From: Sialis fuliginosa
Lineage: Eukaryota; Arthropoda; Insecta; Megaloptera; Sialidae
Assembly (NCBI GenBank): GCA_961205875.1
Contig: OY540810.1
Location: forward strand, 5,952,001 to 6,016,000
Length of the DNA stretch: 64,000 nt
Direction: 5' to 3'
The notes under the pieces are model-generated. The model was not told where the DNA came from. It made no database searches and saw only the letters and a list, made by a program, of their open reading frames with translations. The stretch's first letter is position 1, and each line of letters starts with the position of its first letter. This document shows positions 38,205 through 48,727 of this stretch, one piece after another. The position numbers were made by a program, and so were the translations under genes.

Positions 38205-38715
38205 TTTCTAATCTGTAAGGTGTCATATCGTTATGAATTTGCTCAGGATTCTAGAGCAATAATAATAAATATAATAATGAAGAGCTGTTATAAATTATAT
38301 GATGTACATCTGTCACCATTGCTTTAAGATAGCTAATTTCTATTAAACTCGTATGTGGCATAAGATGACCAGATTTTAGTTTTTGTAAACCTCGACATGT
38401 AAATGAAGACCCTTATTTATTTTTGTTGACCTAAATAATACATTTTTTTGGTCAACATTTTTTGACGATTTCTTTTTATTTGATAATTATGATTACTTAA
38501 TACAAAACCCGAAGAAATTATAACGAAACCCGGATCCCGAAGAAATAGTATAGACACTCAGACTCCGGGTGAAAAATTGAGATCTGGTCACCCTAATGTG
38601 GCAAGGTCATTCATATATACCATACCATTGAATTGAAATCAGTGGGTTGTCATTTCTAATTTATATTTAATACTGCTTTTGCCCCAGAAAAAAATCTTTA
38701 TAATATATGACATTA
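38205..38715. mobile_element. Family B element interrupted by a younger hAT-type element
   Basis: The left part carries TAAGGTGTCATATCG and TTATGAATTTGCTCAGG, matching 6655-6690. The right part carries TATACCATACCATTGAATTG and GGTTGTCATTTCTAATTTAT, matching 6776-6828. Between them sits the 235-bp element 38361-38595. The older element ends about 40 bp before the CAP coding exon. Confidence 0.55.
38361..38595. mobile_element. hAT-type miniature element with perfect 8-bp target duplication
   Basis: The termini TAAGATGACCAGAT and, from the right, TAGGGTGACCAGAT are inverted repeats. Direct repeats ATGTGGCA flank the unit (38353-38360 and 38596-38603). It is 235 bp long, non-coding, and inserted into a family B element 160 bp upstream of the CAP start codon. 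Confidence 0.8.
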
Positions 38716-38755
38716 GAAGTTAGTAACTAATCCATTTTTGTTTGATTTATTTCAG

Positions 38756-41700
38756 ATGATGACGAGAGTGCAACTGGTCGCCTATTTGTTATTTTTTATA
38801 GATCTCTTTTTAATTTGTGTAAGTCAAGGATGTAAGGGGAAACATATTATACGTAAGTAAAAATTTTTTTAAGTGCGAGTTGATCCTTGAGCATTTGTGT
38901 CCCGTACCGTAGATTTAAACTTTTAACAACGTTCAGAATCAATTTTGATTAGTTTAAATACTATCGAAAATTTCGTGGCAAAATATATCTGACATTTTAC
39001 GTACATCCTAACTTTTAATTGAAAGAAATACGCAAAAGCTCCCAATTTTTTTTAAATTATAACTTTTGGAGATACGGGAATAAAATATTTCAACGAGTTT
39101 TTGAAAATTTGTTAAACTAAGATTTTTAATAATACAACGTTTAAAATCCCTGAGTTGTTAGATATCCCACTCGCCCGTATTAAATAAGAAAAAACTTTGG
39201 TGGCGAATTTGCCCCCTTCAAAAAGCGCACAAAAACCTAAAATTATTAACTTTAAATATGCTAAATTTCAGCTTTCTATAAGTTAACAGGCAGACTCATT
39301 GGCAGTGTCGATTCCATGTGTTCCTTTTTCTAATTTCGGTACGGAACACTAAAAATATGTAATTAATTAAGACAAGCCATGATTTTAAGTACGACTAATA
39401 CCGTGTTTAGACAAACAGCACCACGTCTTATTTTGATAAAATAGCACCAAATCCTATAAATTTTTAAAACGAAGTGTTTTAAAAACACTTGTTTTGATTT
39501 TTCGGTTTAAACATGGTATAATATTTGACACTGTGATTTTATATCTAATACTTATTATAAAATTGACTTATATTGATAATCCTGATAACTGAAAATATGT
39601 GGTTTCTCATAAGAGCGATTTGAAATTTTCAAGTTTACCTGTTTTGTTCAGATATTATTAAATTTTAAACGTAATTCTCGAATGAATATTCAGATAACAT
39701 ATATAGTTAAATTTAGTAAGTGTAAGTATAGGTTTTGTTGCTATTTTGTCAAAAAAAAATGTCTTTTTGGTGAAAATACGATATAAGACCGTCGATATTC
39801 AATATAATGAAAGTACGAATGATGTACATACATATTTTAATGTAAAAATAAAAGGGCAGACATTACAACATTTTCAATGTAACTGGACTAAATAACAAAA
39901 ACTTGAGTCACCACAGTGTCTATTGTATTGTTCTATATTAAAACAATAATTGTTGCGAAATTATTTTTTTGTTCTTATATGTATTTGCCATACCTTTTTG
40001 GTGTATGCTAATTTAAAAAAAATACAATTCATAATTGCCATATTGTAACATAAGACAACTAGAAAGTGCATGCTTTTAAATCATCTACAAGAAATTTATT
40101 GGTCATTTAATTTATAGTACCTTGAACAAAGACATTTACAACCTTCGGCATTTCCAATACAATATATTTAGTGAAATAAGAAAAAGTAATTTATTTATTT
40201 CATTTATTTAATTAAAACAAAGTTCTAAGAATTAAATTTATGTGATCATCACTTAATTTTCTTATAGTTGTAAATTTTATTATTAAAAATTGATACACAT
40301 ATTAACAACTATGTATAGTATACTACATATATCTAGTAGTTTAGTTTTAAAAATATTATCAATAATTTTCAGGAGGGTTTATTATATTATCGAAAGAAAC
40401 ATAATAATGGATAATTATATTGATGATCGTAGATTTTTTGTTTTTATTTTTTGCACACCTGTAAAATCAAAATTATAAACATTTACACTCATTTATTTGT
40501 GCAATTCGATTATTTATTAATAAAAACAGACTAAAATATCAATTTAGAAGAAGCCATCGCATGTTCGAAATTTAACGTAGAGGTATGTACCTACTTAAAA
40601 TTCGAAGCTGCTACTGCGTATCACTGAAACGACTGAACTAACAATAATCAGTGGCGGATTAAGGAAGGTTGTGACCCGGGACGGAATGTTAGTTATGCCC
40701 CTCCCCCCTCCCCCAAATGGCACGTAACAAAGTCGCCCAGAGACCCTTACTTGTTAGTCCACTAGTGACAATGATAGATAGTTATAATAATCTTTCTTTT
40801 ATATAGATGTAATTCAAATGGTTAAATATTATTAAATACTATGCTAACAAATACAAAAGTGTATAGTTAAGTAGTTAATTCATTTTATTGAACTTAAATT
40901 AAAAGTAAATTGCCAAACAAATGTATTTAAGTTGTACAAAATACAAGTACTTTTTCAAAAATGCACTTAAGTACCCTTACAAAAGTACTTAAATATAAAC
41001 ATTAGAAAAGTAATTAAGTACATTTCAAGTACTAGTTTAATTACTATTCAATAAATGTAATTAAGAACAAGTACGAGTACAATTACTTTCATTTGAAAAG
41101 TAATTAATCATAAGTACAAGATAGAATTTAAGATGTATCGCAGTAAAATTATAATTTTATAATTGTAATTATAAAAAATATTATTTTTTAGGTGCAGGTG
41201 GGATGACAAATTATGATAAGAAAGTAATTATCGATCTTCACAATAGATACCGACAATCTGTATCACTAGGACAAGTGCATGGACAGCCTATGGCTCAGAA
41301 CATGATGGAATTGGTACGTACATACATTATACATACATGTTTCTCCGTGAATTTTTTTACTTCAATTTTCCAAGAAATTTAACAAAATATTAGATATTTT
41401 TGAACTTTCAAAAATTTTTTACTTGGAAACCAACAACTACATAAAGAAAAAGTACCAGAAACAAAAAATGTTTATTTTGATCAGGAAAATTATTTCAGAT
41501 TGTTTTAAACTTTTGCTATGAAATTAGTGAAAATAGTGACCGACCGAAACCCAATCTTTTTAAAAGTGATTTTTGCTTATGTCGGGTCGAAAACTAAACA
41601 TAAAAACATATAAATTATGAATCATACGAATGAATACGGGGGAGGGGGGGGGGCGAAATGCGACGAACATAGTTGTTGGCGGTCAAGTTTTGGTTTCGGC

Positions 41701-44449
41701 ACAAAAATGGTCGAAACCGAAACTTGTATTTTAGGACGAGATCAACCTTCGGTCGGTCACTATTTATTAATACTAGAACAGATATAGGTACATTATATAA
41801 ATAATGTTATTTCAGAAATGGGACGACGAGTTAGCGTCTAAAGCTCAACAATGGGCAGAGGAGTGTGTACCGGGTCATGATGAAAGAAGGCATGTTAGTA
41901 AGTATATTATTTTTAAAAATTAGCTCTAATATTAAAGAATAAACGACATATTTATTTTCGATAATGATAATCAGTGCCGTTGGTCCTTATTAATTTAGAC
42001 TGGCAAGGATCAGAGGAGTTCTTCAACACATTTATACGTCGTATAATATTTACGATTCGTAACAAGAAATGGAACAATTTTTATATTTTATTAGTATGCC
42101 TTGACGCAAAAATAACAATATTATTAGTATTACAGTTGCCTAATGCACTGAATTATCTGGCCGTCATTTCATCAAACCAATCATTAAATAAATAAAAAAT
42201 AAATATTACATTTTTTTACTTAAACGATACCTACAAATATTTAATTTAAAACAATTAGAAACATTCAGAATTTGAATTACTGAATGACAAAATTTACGGG
42301 GTTTTCGTAAGAAAAACTTTTATATTGCTTCTTGATTCCAAATTACAATACTTAGATACTTGTAATCAATTAATAATTTTTAATAAAATTTGAGCCGCGC
42401 CGCCTTTTTTGGCTTAGGGCCCTGGGCGATCGCCCTACTCCCCTCTACTAAACCCTACACTGCCTGTTACACAATGCGAATTTCAATTAGACTTGTATAT
42501 AGGTAGGTTTCCCGTCGGTCAAAACATAGCAGTCACGTGGACAACAAGAGCGCCGAATAGCTTGTATGAGATGAATCCTGATTTCGAGCAACAAATTGAA
42601 AAATGGTTTAACGAAGTCAGCAAGTACGGATTTAGAAGAATAGGATATGGTGGCGCTACTGGTCATTACTCACAGGTAAATGAATTATATATAATACCCA
42701 GTAGACAAAAAACGGATCCTAATGATCTTTAAATTCTGTCGAACACAACAAATTCTAAATACAGTAATCCCTCCTTCTACGCGGATTCACATTTATGCGG
42801 TTGAAAAAGTTTGGAAAAAAAATAGTGGAAAGACTTAAAAAAACATACCGTAATAATGGAGCAACCTACTAATTAATATAATAAAAATATGTTAAATTTG
42901 TTTCAAACACTCATCTTTTAACTAGATTTAATTTTTTTGTAATTTGTTATGAGCAATAATTGGGAAAAATGTATTTACGACAATAATATAATCCGAAAAG
43001 CAAAAATTGGTTCAAAAAAATTTGTTTACTTCAATATATATGGGAAAGTATATATTAGAGTGTTTTTTTTTTCGGTCCCGCAGGCCTATGTTTTAGCTTT
43101 GGATCAAAAGTTAATTGTACCAAAATTTCAGACTCATAGATCAAACCTGTGAACGGCGCAAACCGAGTCTTTTTCTCATTTGATTAACATGGGAAAAATT
43201 ACTTTTTTACTTATGCGTGAATATCTCGTTGAAAAAATACATTTGGAAGGGCATAAAAAAACCTACAATTTGAGTTAAACAAAATTGCTCTACGATGGTT
43301 TGCCTATTTTTTTATATTTAAGATTATAAGAAGTACATTTTTCCTTATTTCATTAGTACATTATAAGAAGTACATTATTCCTTAAAATCTGTTAATGCGT
43401 AGTTACAGATCGATAGAGAGATTCCTTACGAATGAACCTATTTTTTTGGTCGATATTCCTATAGTTTGTGCAATTGTAATCCTCAAGCTCTTCTACCTCA
43501 TGTTGACACTCCCTTGTACCTTGGCACCCTAGCCCCCTAGTCCAACGGTGGTCGGTTACTATATAAGGAATAATTTTCAGCTTGTTTGGAGTGAGACATC
43601 ACTAGTAGGTTGTGGATATACTTTCTATTTCGACCCAACTCGGGGATATACAAAAACGTATGTCTGCAATTATGGACCTGGGTGAGTAGTATATGATTCT
43701 TAATATTTTTTATTTAAGACATCTAATAATATTTTTTTCACAAATAGTGGTAATGTTTTTGGTGCAACACCTTACGAAGTTGGAGCTCCTAACTGTGTTC
43801 ATTATGGATTAAAACCATCACCAAACTATGCTGGTTTATGTGGTAAGTGTAATTGTAAAGAGGAAATTTTGGTTAAAAATTGATTTAGAGGGATGCATTT
43901 TATATGGGGATATTAAAAATTATATATTTCGGTCGGGAGAAAATTTTATTTTGATTCTTTTTTCCCGCGGAATCCACTGGATTCAACAATGTTATTTAGC
44001 AAACTGGTTTTATAAATAATTTGCTTGCAAGCAAATCAAACCAAATAAAAATCTTTCTACGAAATATTTCTAATCCGGCTGACAGCTATTTGTAAGCCAA
44101 ATTATGTTCATTGTACATCTTAACTACAATAACACAATGTAATTCGGCATATATTTCGAAGTCCTCATCAGGAGTTAATAATACCTAACTGATAATGAGG
44201 ATTTTGGAAGTAATTAACAATTAGAAACCATAGTGTCTCCGTTATTCCATAGTAGGGAAAAATTGATTTAAAAAAATATTATTATCAAAATTAATATAAG
44301 TACAGATCAAAGGATTGAACTATTGCAATACTTAAGTCAGGAAATTGTTAACCACAGTTTAATTTTTATACTAAAATTAACCCTTTTTATTTTCAGATCA
44401 TGCGTACGTGTATCCACACCACTACACGACAAATAAACATTTTATTTAA
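38756..44449 (+). CDS. Secreted CAP-domain protein (antigen 5 / venom allergen-like)
   Basis: Seven coding exons join in phase: 38756-38852, 41192-41313, 41816-41897, 42503-42675, 43581-43681, 43748-43842 and 44397-44449, giving 240 residues. Residues 1 to about 24 form a hydrophobic signal peptide (LLFFIDLFLICV core). The CAP domain starts at LHNRYR (48-53). KWDDELASKAQQWAEEC follows at 74-90, then GQNIAV (106-111), CAP1 motif GHYSQLVWSET (154-164) and CAP2 motif YVCNYGPGGNV (185-195). Cavity-type residues His155 and Glu163 are present, as is His94. Mature cysteines are at 26, 90, 169, 187, 208 and 223, an even number suited to three disulfides. All junctions are GT-AG. The ATG directly follows an acceptor, so a non-coding leader exon is expected. 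In insects such proteins occur in saliva, venom and haemolymph; which role applies here is unknown. Confidence 0.93.
39403..39540. repeat. Relative of the outer inverted-repeat family at 22190-22560
   Basis: It runs from CGTGTTTAGACAAACAGCAC and AGCACCAAATCCTATAAAT to TTCGGTTTAAACATGGTAT, parallel to TTTAGACC, CAGCAACACCGTG and GCAACAAACCCTATACATTT at 22190-22260. It lies in CAP intron 1. A further fragment is at 39720-39775. Confidence 0.45.
41532..41764. mobile_element. Miniature element with perfect 17-bp terminal inverted repeats in CAP intron 2
   Basis: AATAGTGACCGACCGAA at 41532-41548 is matched exactly in reverse complement at 41748-41764. The 233-bp interior contains G-rich sequence and further CGAAACC/GGTTTCG-type pairs. 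No target duplication was found, so the superfamily is open (hAT-like by general appearance). Confidence 0.65.
44166..44215. repeat. Short inverted module with CTGATGAGGAC core in CAP intron 6
   Basis: TTCGAAGTCCTCATCAGGAG on the left pairs with ACTGATAATGAGGATTTTGG on the right around ATAATACC. On the minus strand the left arm reads CTCCTGATGAGGACTTCGAA, a CTGATGA...CGAAA arrangement like hammerhead/Penelope-type repeats. It is too degraded to name. Confidence 0.4.
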
Positions 44450-45396
44450 ATGTAAATCTAAAATAATATTTTGGATAACATTGCAAATTCACGCTTGACA
44501 GTTTGAATTTTGTGTAGAATTTGTTTGAATCTGTGTACATGCTTTTATTAATAGTTACCAATTTTTAATTATAAATCGTTATATATAACTAGACAAAATT
44601 GTCTACACAACTATAAATAATTCAATAATGAACATACCTCGGAATTTGATAAAAATAGGGTTGTTATATTTTCAAGAATATTGTAGAATAGGAAAATGAA
44701 ATTTTGAACTAAAGAAAAGCATTGTCCATCGGTCTAAGAATTAGTAATATATTCTGAAACATCTCAGAAGCACGGTGTATTTGCCAGGCACTGTAGTTTT
44801 CTTTCTTTTCAAAATCAAACTGAAATTTTGTGATATAGTTTGCAAGTCTCATCAGCAGTACCATAAAATCCTGTTGTAAGTTTAATAGACATAATAATAT
44901 GCGAATATGGTACTATTGATGAGGCTTACAAGCCCATAACGCAATATTTTACTCAAAATATATGAAAGCCCTGTTGTTTGGGCACCAGATAAAGATTTTG
45001 TTAGGTAATAATAATAATAATCAGCCACATGCAGTTAGTAAATAAAACATGATACAAGAAATATTGTATGATCTCACAACTCACAATATATCTACTAATA
45101 TTACTGTTAAATCTCTATATAACAACAGGTATATTTCTATTTGAATGTGTAGTCACTATTTGTCTAGTTTTGTATATGATTGTATATCTATTTTAAATAA
45201 ATTAAAATAATATAGAGATCACAATTAGTTATTATACAAATATTTTAATAATTTATTAGACAGAATGATTATATGAATTATGAATATGCTAGCTAGATGA
45301 ATAAGTATCCTATTTAACGACATAGTATTTACTCTGGACCTGTAAGTCATAGTTTTATGTATTTTAAATCATTTTAATTGATTGTTTATGAATAAA
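44391..45396 (+). other. CAP gene terminal exon and probable 3' untranslated region
   Basis: The acceptor TTTTCAG ends at 44396, the stop is at 44447-44449, and AATAAA hexamers occur at 45196-45201 and 45391-45396. Which polyadenylation site is used is unknown. The interval also holds an inverted module at 44839-44935. Confidence 0.4.
44839..44935. repeat. Inverted module with TGATGAGGCTT arms
   Basis: TTGCAAGTCTCATCAGCAGT with ACCATA on the left pairs imperfectly with TATGGTACTATTGATGAGGC and TTACAAGCC on the right. Both arms carry a TGATGAG(G/A)CTT(G/A)CAA string that resembles the catalytic core of hammerhead-bearing retroelement repeats. The GAAAC part is not preserved (ATAAC). Confidence 0.45.
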
Positions 45397-45839
45397 GTAA
45401 ATATAATAATTTAATGTCGCGCCTAACTTTTTGTTCAAAATACAAACTCTGGTCTCCTTTTATAGATAGTTAGATTTGTATCAAAATTTTGTTTTTGGGA
45501 GAGGGGTTATATCGATGATAATTTAAAAATATAAAACAATCGTTTTAAATAAAACGTTACGACAAAAAGTCGGAGGAAACATCTTTTTATTTCTTATTCG
45601 TGGTTGTTTTTAATGGTTACTTTTTTTAAGCATTTGTCAGAATTTTTTTTTAATTCCACGTGATTTTTTTTAGTAGGTAAAATAAAATTTCATTCTCAGT
45701 TATTGAAAAAAGTAGAACAGAAATCACAAGTGTATTAAACATTTTTTTATTAACTTATTTTCTAACAGTTAAAATTATATCGTGCCCTTTCGCACATCTT
45801 TTATTATAGTTTGCGAATCTGCTATATGTAGGTAGTATT

Positions 45840-45950
45840 ATGTCCGGTATTATAAACAAGCTAGCAAAATTTACTAGCTTGCAAGCACTTCCAAATGAGG
45901 TTTCAAACGTATCTGACAGCTCTCTTTAAGTTTCATGAAATATTTGACAA
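45840..45950 (+). mobile_element. Half copy of the family A foldback element
   Basis: ATGTCCGGTATTATAAACAA, then TAGCTTGCAAGCACTTCCAA and ATGAGGTTTCAAAC, match the left arms at 15162 and 54132. The opposite arm is missing, so this is a truncated relic. Confidence 0.6.
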
Positions 45951-46303
45951 TTTTCGCGCACGCGTGGTATGTAAACAACAACGGTACTAAAACAGTGGTG
46001 ATATTATGAAAATTATTTTGTACGGCCAAAGTCGCCAACTGTAAAACTTGTTTATACGAAAAGTTGTCTAAAAGAGACCTACATGTCTCAAAAGACAAAA
46101 TTATTATAAATCAAAAAATAGTTTATATGCTTCAAGATTAATCTGATATTTCTATGATTTCTAATTCCAGAGTGTGCTATATCGCCAAACAGGGGACTCT
46201 TTTTTATTTACCTGTTATATTCAAATATAAAAATTTGTAAAGTAAAATTTCACACATTGTCCAAAGAGATAGTTTTATTTTTAAACCCCTTTTAATTGTA
46301 TGT

Positions 46304-46518
46304 AAGGGGCTGTCCATAAAAGTTACACTATTTTTTTGTTATTTTCGACCCCTACTTCCTTGTTACAATCTCGACTCCCCTAGTTATTTTTTAATTCACT
46401 TAACTTAAGTGAAATGAAATGTGACATCACGTAGTTATCTGAACCCCTCATCTCACTTTGTTGTGCTAAGCACCCTCCCCCCTTCCCCGCTGATATATGT
46501 AGGTAATGAACAGCCCCT
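46304..46518. mobile_element. Miniature element with AGGGGCTGTCCAT ends
   Basis: The left end AGGGGCTGTCCATAAA and the right end, read inward AGGGGCTGTTCATTACC, are imperfect inverted repeats of a 215-bp unit flanked by TA/TAA. Pyrimidine-rich interior, no frame. Similar AGGGGCTGTCCAT ends are widespread among insect DNA-transposon derivatives (general knowledge). Superfamily not assigned. Confidence 0.65.
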
Positions 46519-48727
46519 AATTTGTATCAATATTTATTTAAGTTTTCTGTTTGTTTGAATTCTTAGATCCCATTTGTATAATTCATTGAAAATTAATAGC
46601 TGTACATGAAAAAGAAATCAGTTACCGAAGAGTTAATTCTAGTGATGGTTTGCTAGATAAAGTGAGGCCAAACCTTATCTGAAATTTATCATTAATCATA
46701 ATTGTTATTATACTAACAGAGGATCTTTTTTACTCTTCATTAGGGTTAAGACGTTCTTTATAAAAAATATAGCCACGAGGGTCTCACCATTGTCATATTA
46801 TATTTATCTCTAATTATTTGTTTTGTGTCCATATTCGTGTACTTTTTATACAATGGTTATTCCTAAAATGAAAAACTGTAGAAATATATGAATAACATTT
46901 ATAGCAAAATTGTTCTTATCTATCAACTTAGGTACTAAAATGAAAAAAGTATTTAGCAAAATAATTATAAAATTGTATAGCAAATATAGTTGAAAAATAA
47001 TCTTACTTACCCTCAGCGTGTGTTATTTTGACTTGCCCTTAGTGAATCTGTGCATGTCGAAAAAAACTGGTGTGGTTGTAAGGTAGATGAGAGCATAAAA
47101 ATCTAATTTGATAACTATCAAAATACAATGGAAACAAAAATGCTTGCGGTCCTCTTGACAGCACTGAGGTAATTAAGAGTTAAAATAATTACTGTATAAT
47201 ATTGAAAGTATAAACAGTAGTATATTTATTTATGACTAGCAAATTTGCTATTTGTATTATTTTAGTTTGTTTTATTTATTACAAACAATACTGGCCTCAC
47301 TTTAATTTCTATGCTTGCTCCACCTGGTAAAAAACAACTTTACTAGTTGTTATGCTGACTATTAACATAAAATATTCTATACTGTATTATAAAATAAACT
47401 AGTCTATGTAAATAGAAAATTTGTAAACACTTTTTATACACTGAAAAATATACATAAATATAGATTATATTGATATAAATGAAAAAAACTTTATTTTAAT
47501 AAAACACTTTACAGAACATATTACAACATAAAAATAATTAGACATACATTAAAATACATTGAAAAATAAAAACCGTTATAACATTCGATTATAAAAAAAT
47601 AACTTATTGTCACTTCAGTTCTAACACAGCGTATGTAAAAAATTGGAGATATGAGATAGAGGATTGTTAAACGCATTAGACCTATAAGAAACTTTTATTA
47701 AACCAATGGCAAAATTTTATTCCATGAACATCACCACATAAATTTCTTATCAAAGAAAATTATACAGCAACTTTAATTACAGTCAAAAATTTATGAAAGA
47801 ATATGTTTTTAATCTCATAGAATCTTGACTGACTGTTTTTGTATAATATTGTTAAAAAAACAACTATAAAAATTAAAACCGAATCGATATTATCAAACTT
47901 AAAATATTTACGAAGTCGATTGCAACACATTTTTGTAGTTTAACATGAATGTTTTAAAAAGGTAGGTAAAATAATATAATATTAATTATTACGACGACAA
48001 AAGGGATTATGGTAGTTTAACAGAAGTTTGCAAATTGTAAATAGTATGTTATAACAGTTATATAATGATTAATAAGAAACTAAAGTAATAAGTATAGTGT
48101 TTGATAAGAGCATATCAAGCAAAAATTTTACCTGGAACCTCTTAGATGGGAAATCATAAAATCATTGACATGTTATAAAGAAAATTTCAGTTATCGTTTT
48201 TACTTTTGTGAGAAAAATGATATATCCAATCGTAAAATGATTTATAGAAACAATAATTACTTAGGGGCAAAAAATGACTGCTATTGGAATATCATGCTTT
48301 CTCTGATGAAACATTCTTTTCAACTCAAATTTCTGTCAATTGAACCCAGTAGTTTCCCCATAAATTAAATTCTCCAAAGAATCATCAAACATTCAGTAAA
48401 GATGCACATTTAGGACTGTTTCACAAAGCAAAACGGTCTAAATTTACAAAAAAGTTTTATTACTTCTTACCAAAAAATGAAAATTGGTTGCTTAAGAGGA
48501 TAATGATCCAAAAAATCAAAGAAAAAAAAAATTCAAGCAATTATTTTGATATTCTTTTGTTCTAGAGATCTAACGTCATGGAAAATAAGTTACGGGTCTG
48601 GACAAGTTATTAACAAAAAAATAAATAGTTCTTGAATTATGCTTGACATGCTCTTATTAAACAAACTAGAATTATTTAAATTTATTGTATTCATTGTAAT
48701 GAAAAATTCTTAAAAAAGTTTAAACAA
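46519..48727. other. Intergenic stretch between CAP and timeout
   Basis: No recognised gene. It contains the speculative micro-peptide at 47128-47305. TTTATT strings at 48681-48686 and 48456-48461 would be AATAAA polyadenylation signals for timeout on the minus strand. Confidence 0.45.
47128..47305 (+). CDS. Speculative two-exon hydrophobic micro-peptide
   Basis: An ATG at 47128 opens a signal-peptide-like stretch (METKMLAVLLTAL) ending at a possible donor, CTGAG then GTAATT (47169). A possible acceptor, TATTATTTTAG (ending 47265), continues in phase and stops at 47303-47305, giving 26 residues. It could equally be the first exon of a longer secreted protein with another acceptor, or chance. 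No family is recognised. Confidence 0.12.

Noticed and set aside
41972-42462. Possible hAT element from CAGTGCCG to CACTG within CAP intron 3
   Set aside because: No inverted-repeat similarity beyond five bases and no target duplication.
42493-42732. 79-codon frame beginning MYIGRFPVG
   Set aside because: The real coding part is CAP exon 4 (42503-42675); the first four residues and the tail are intron sequence.
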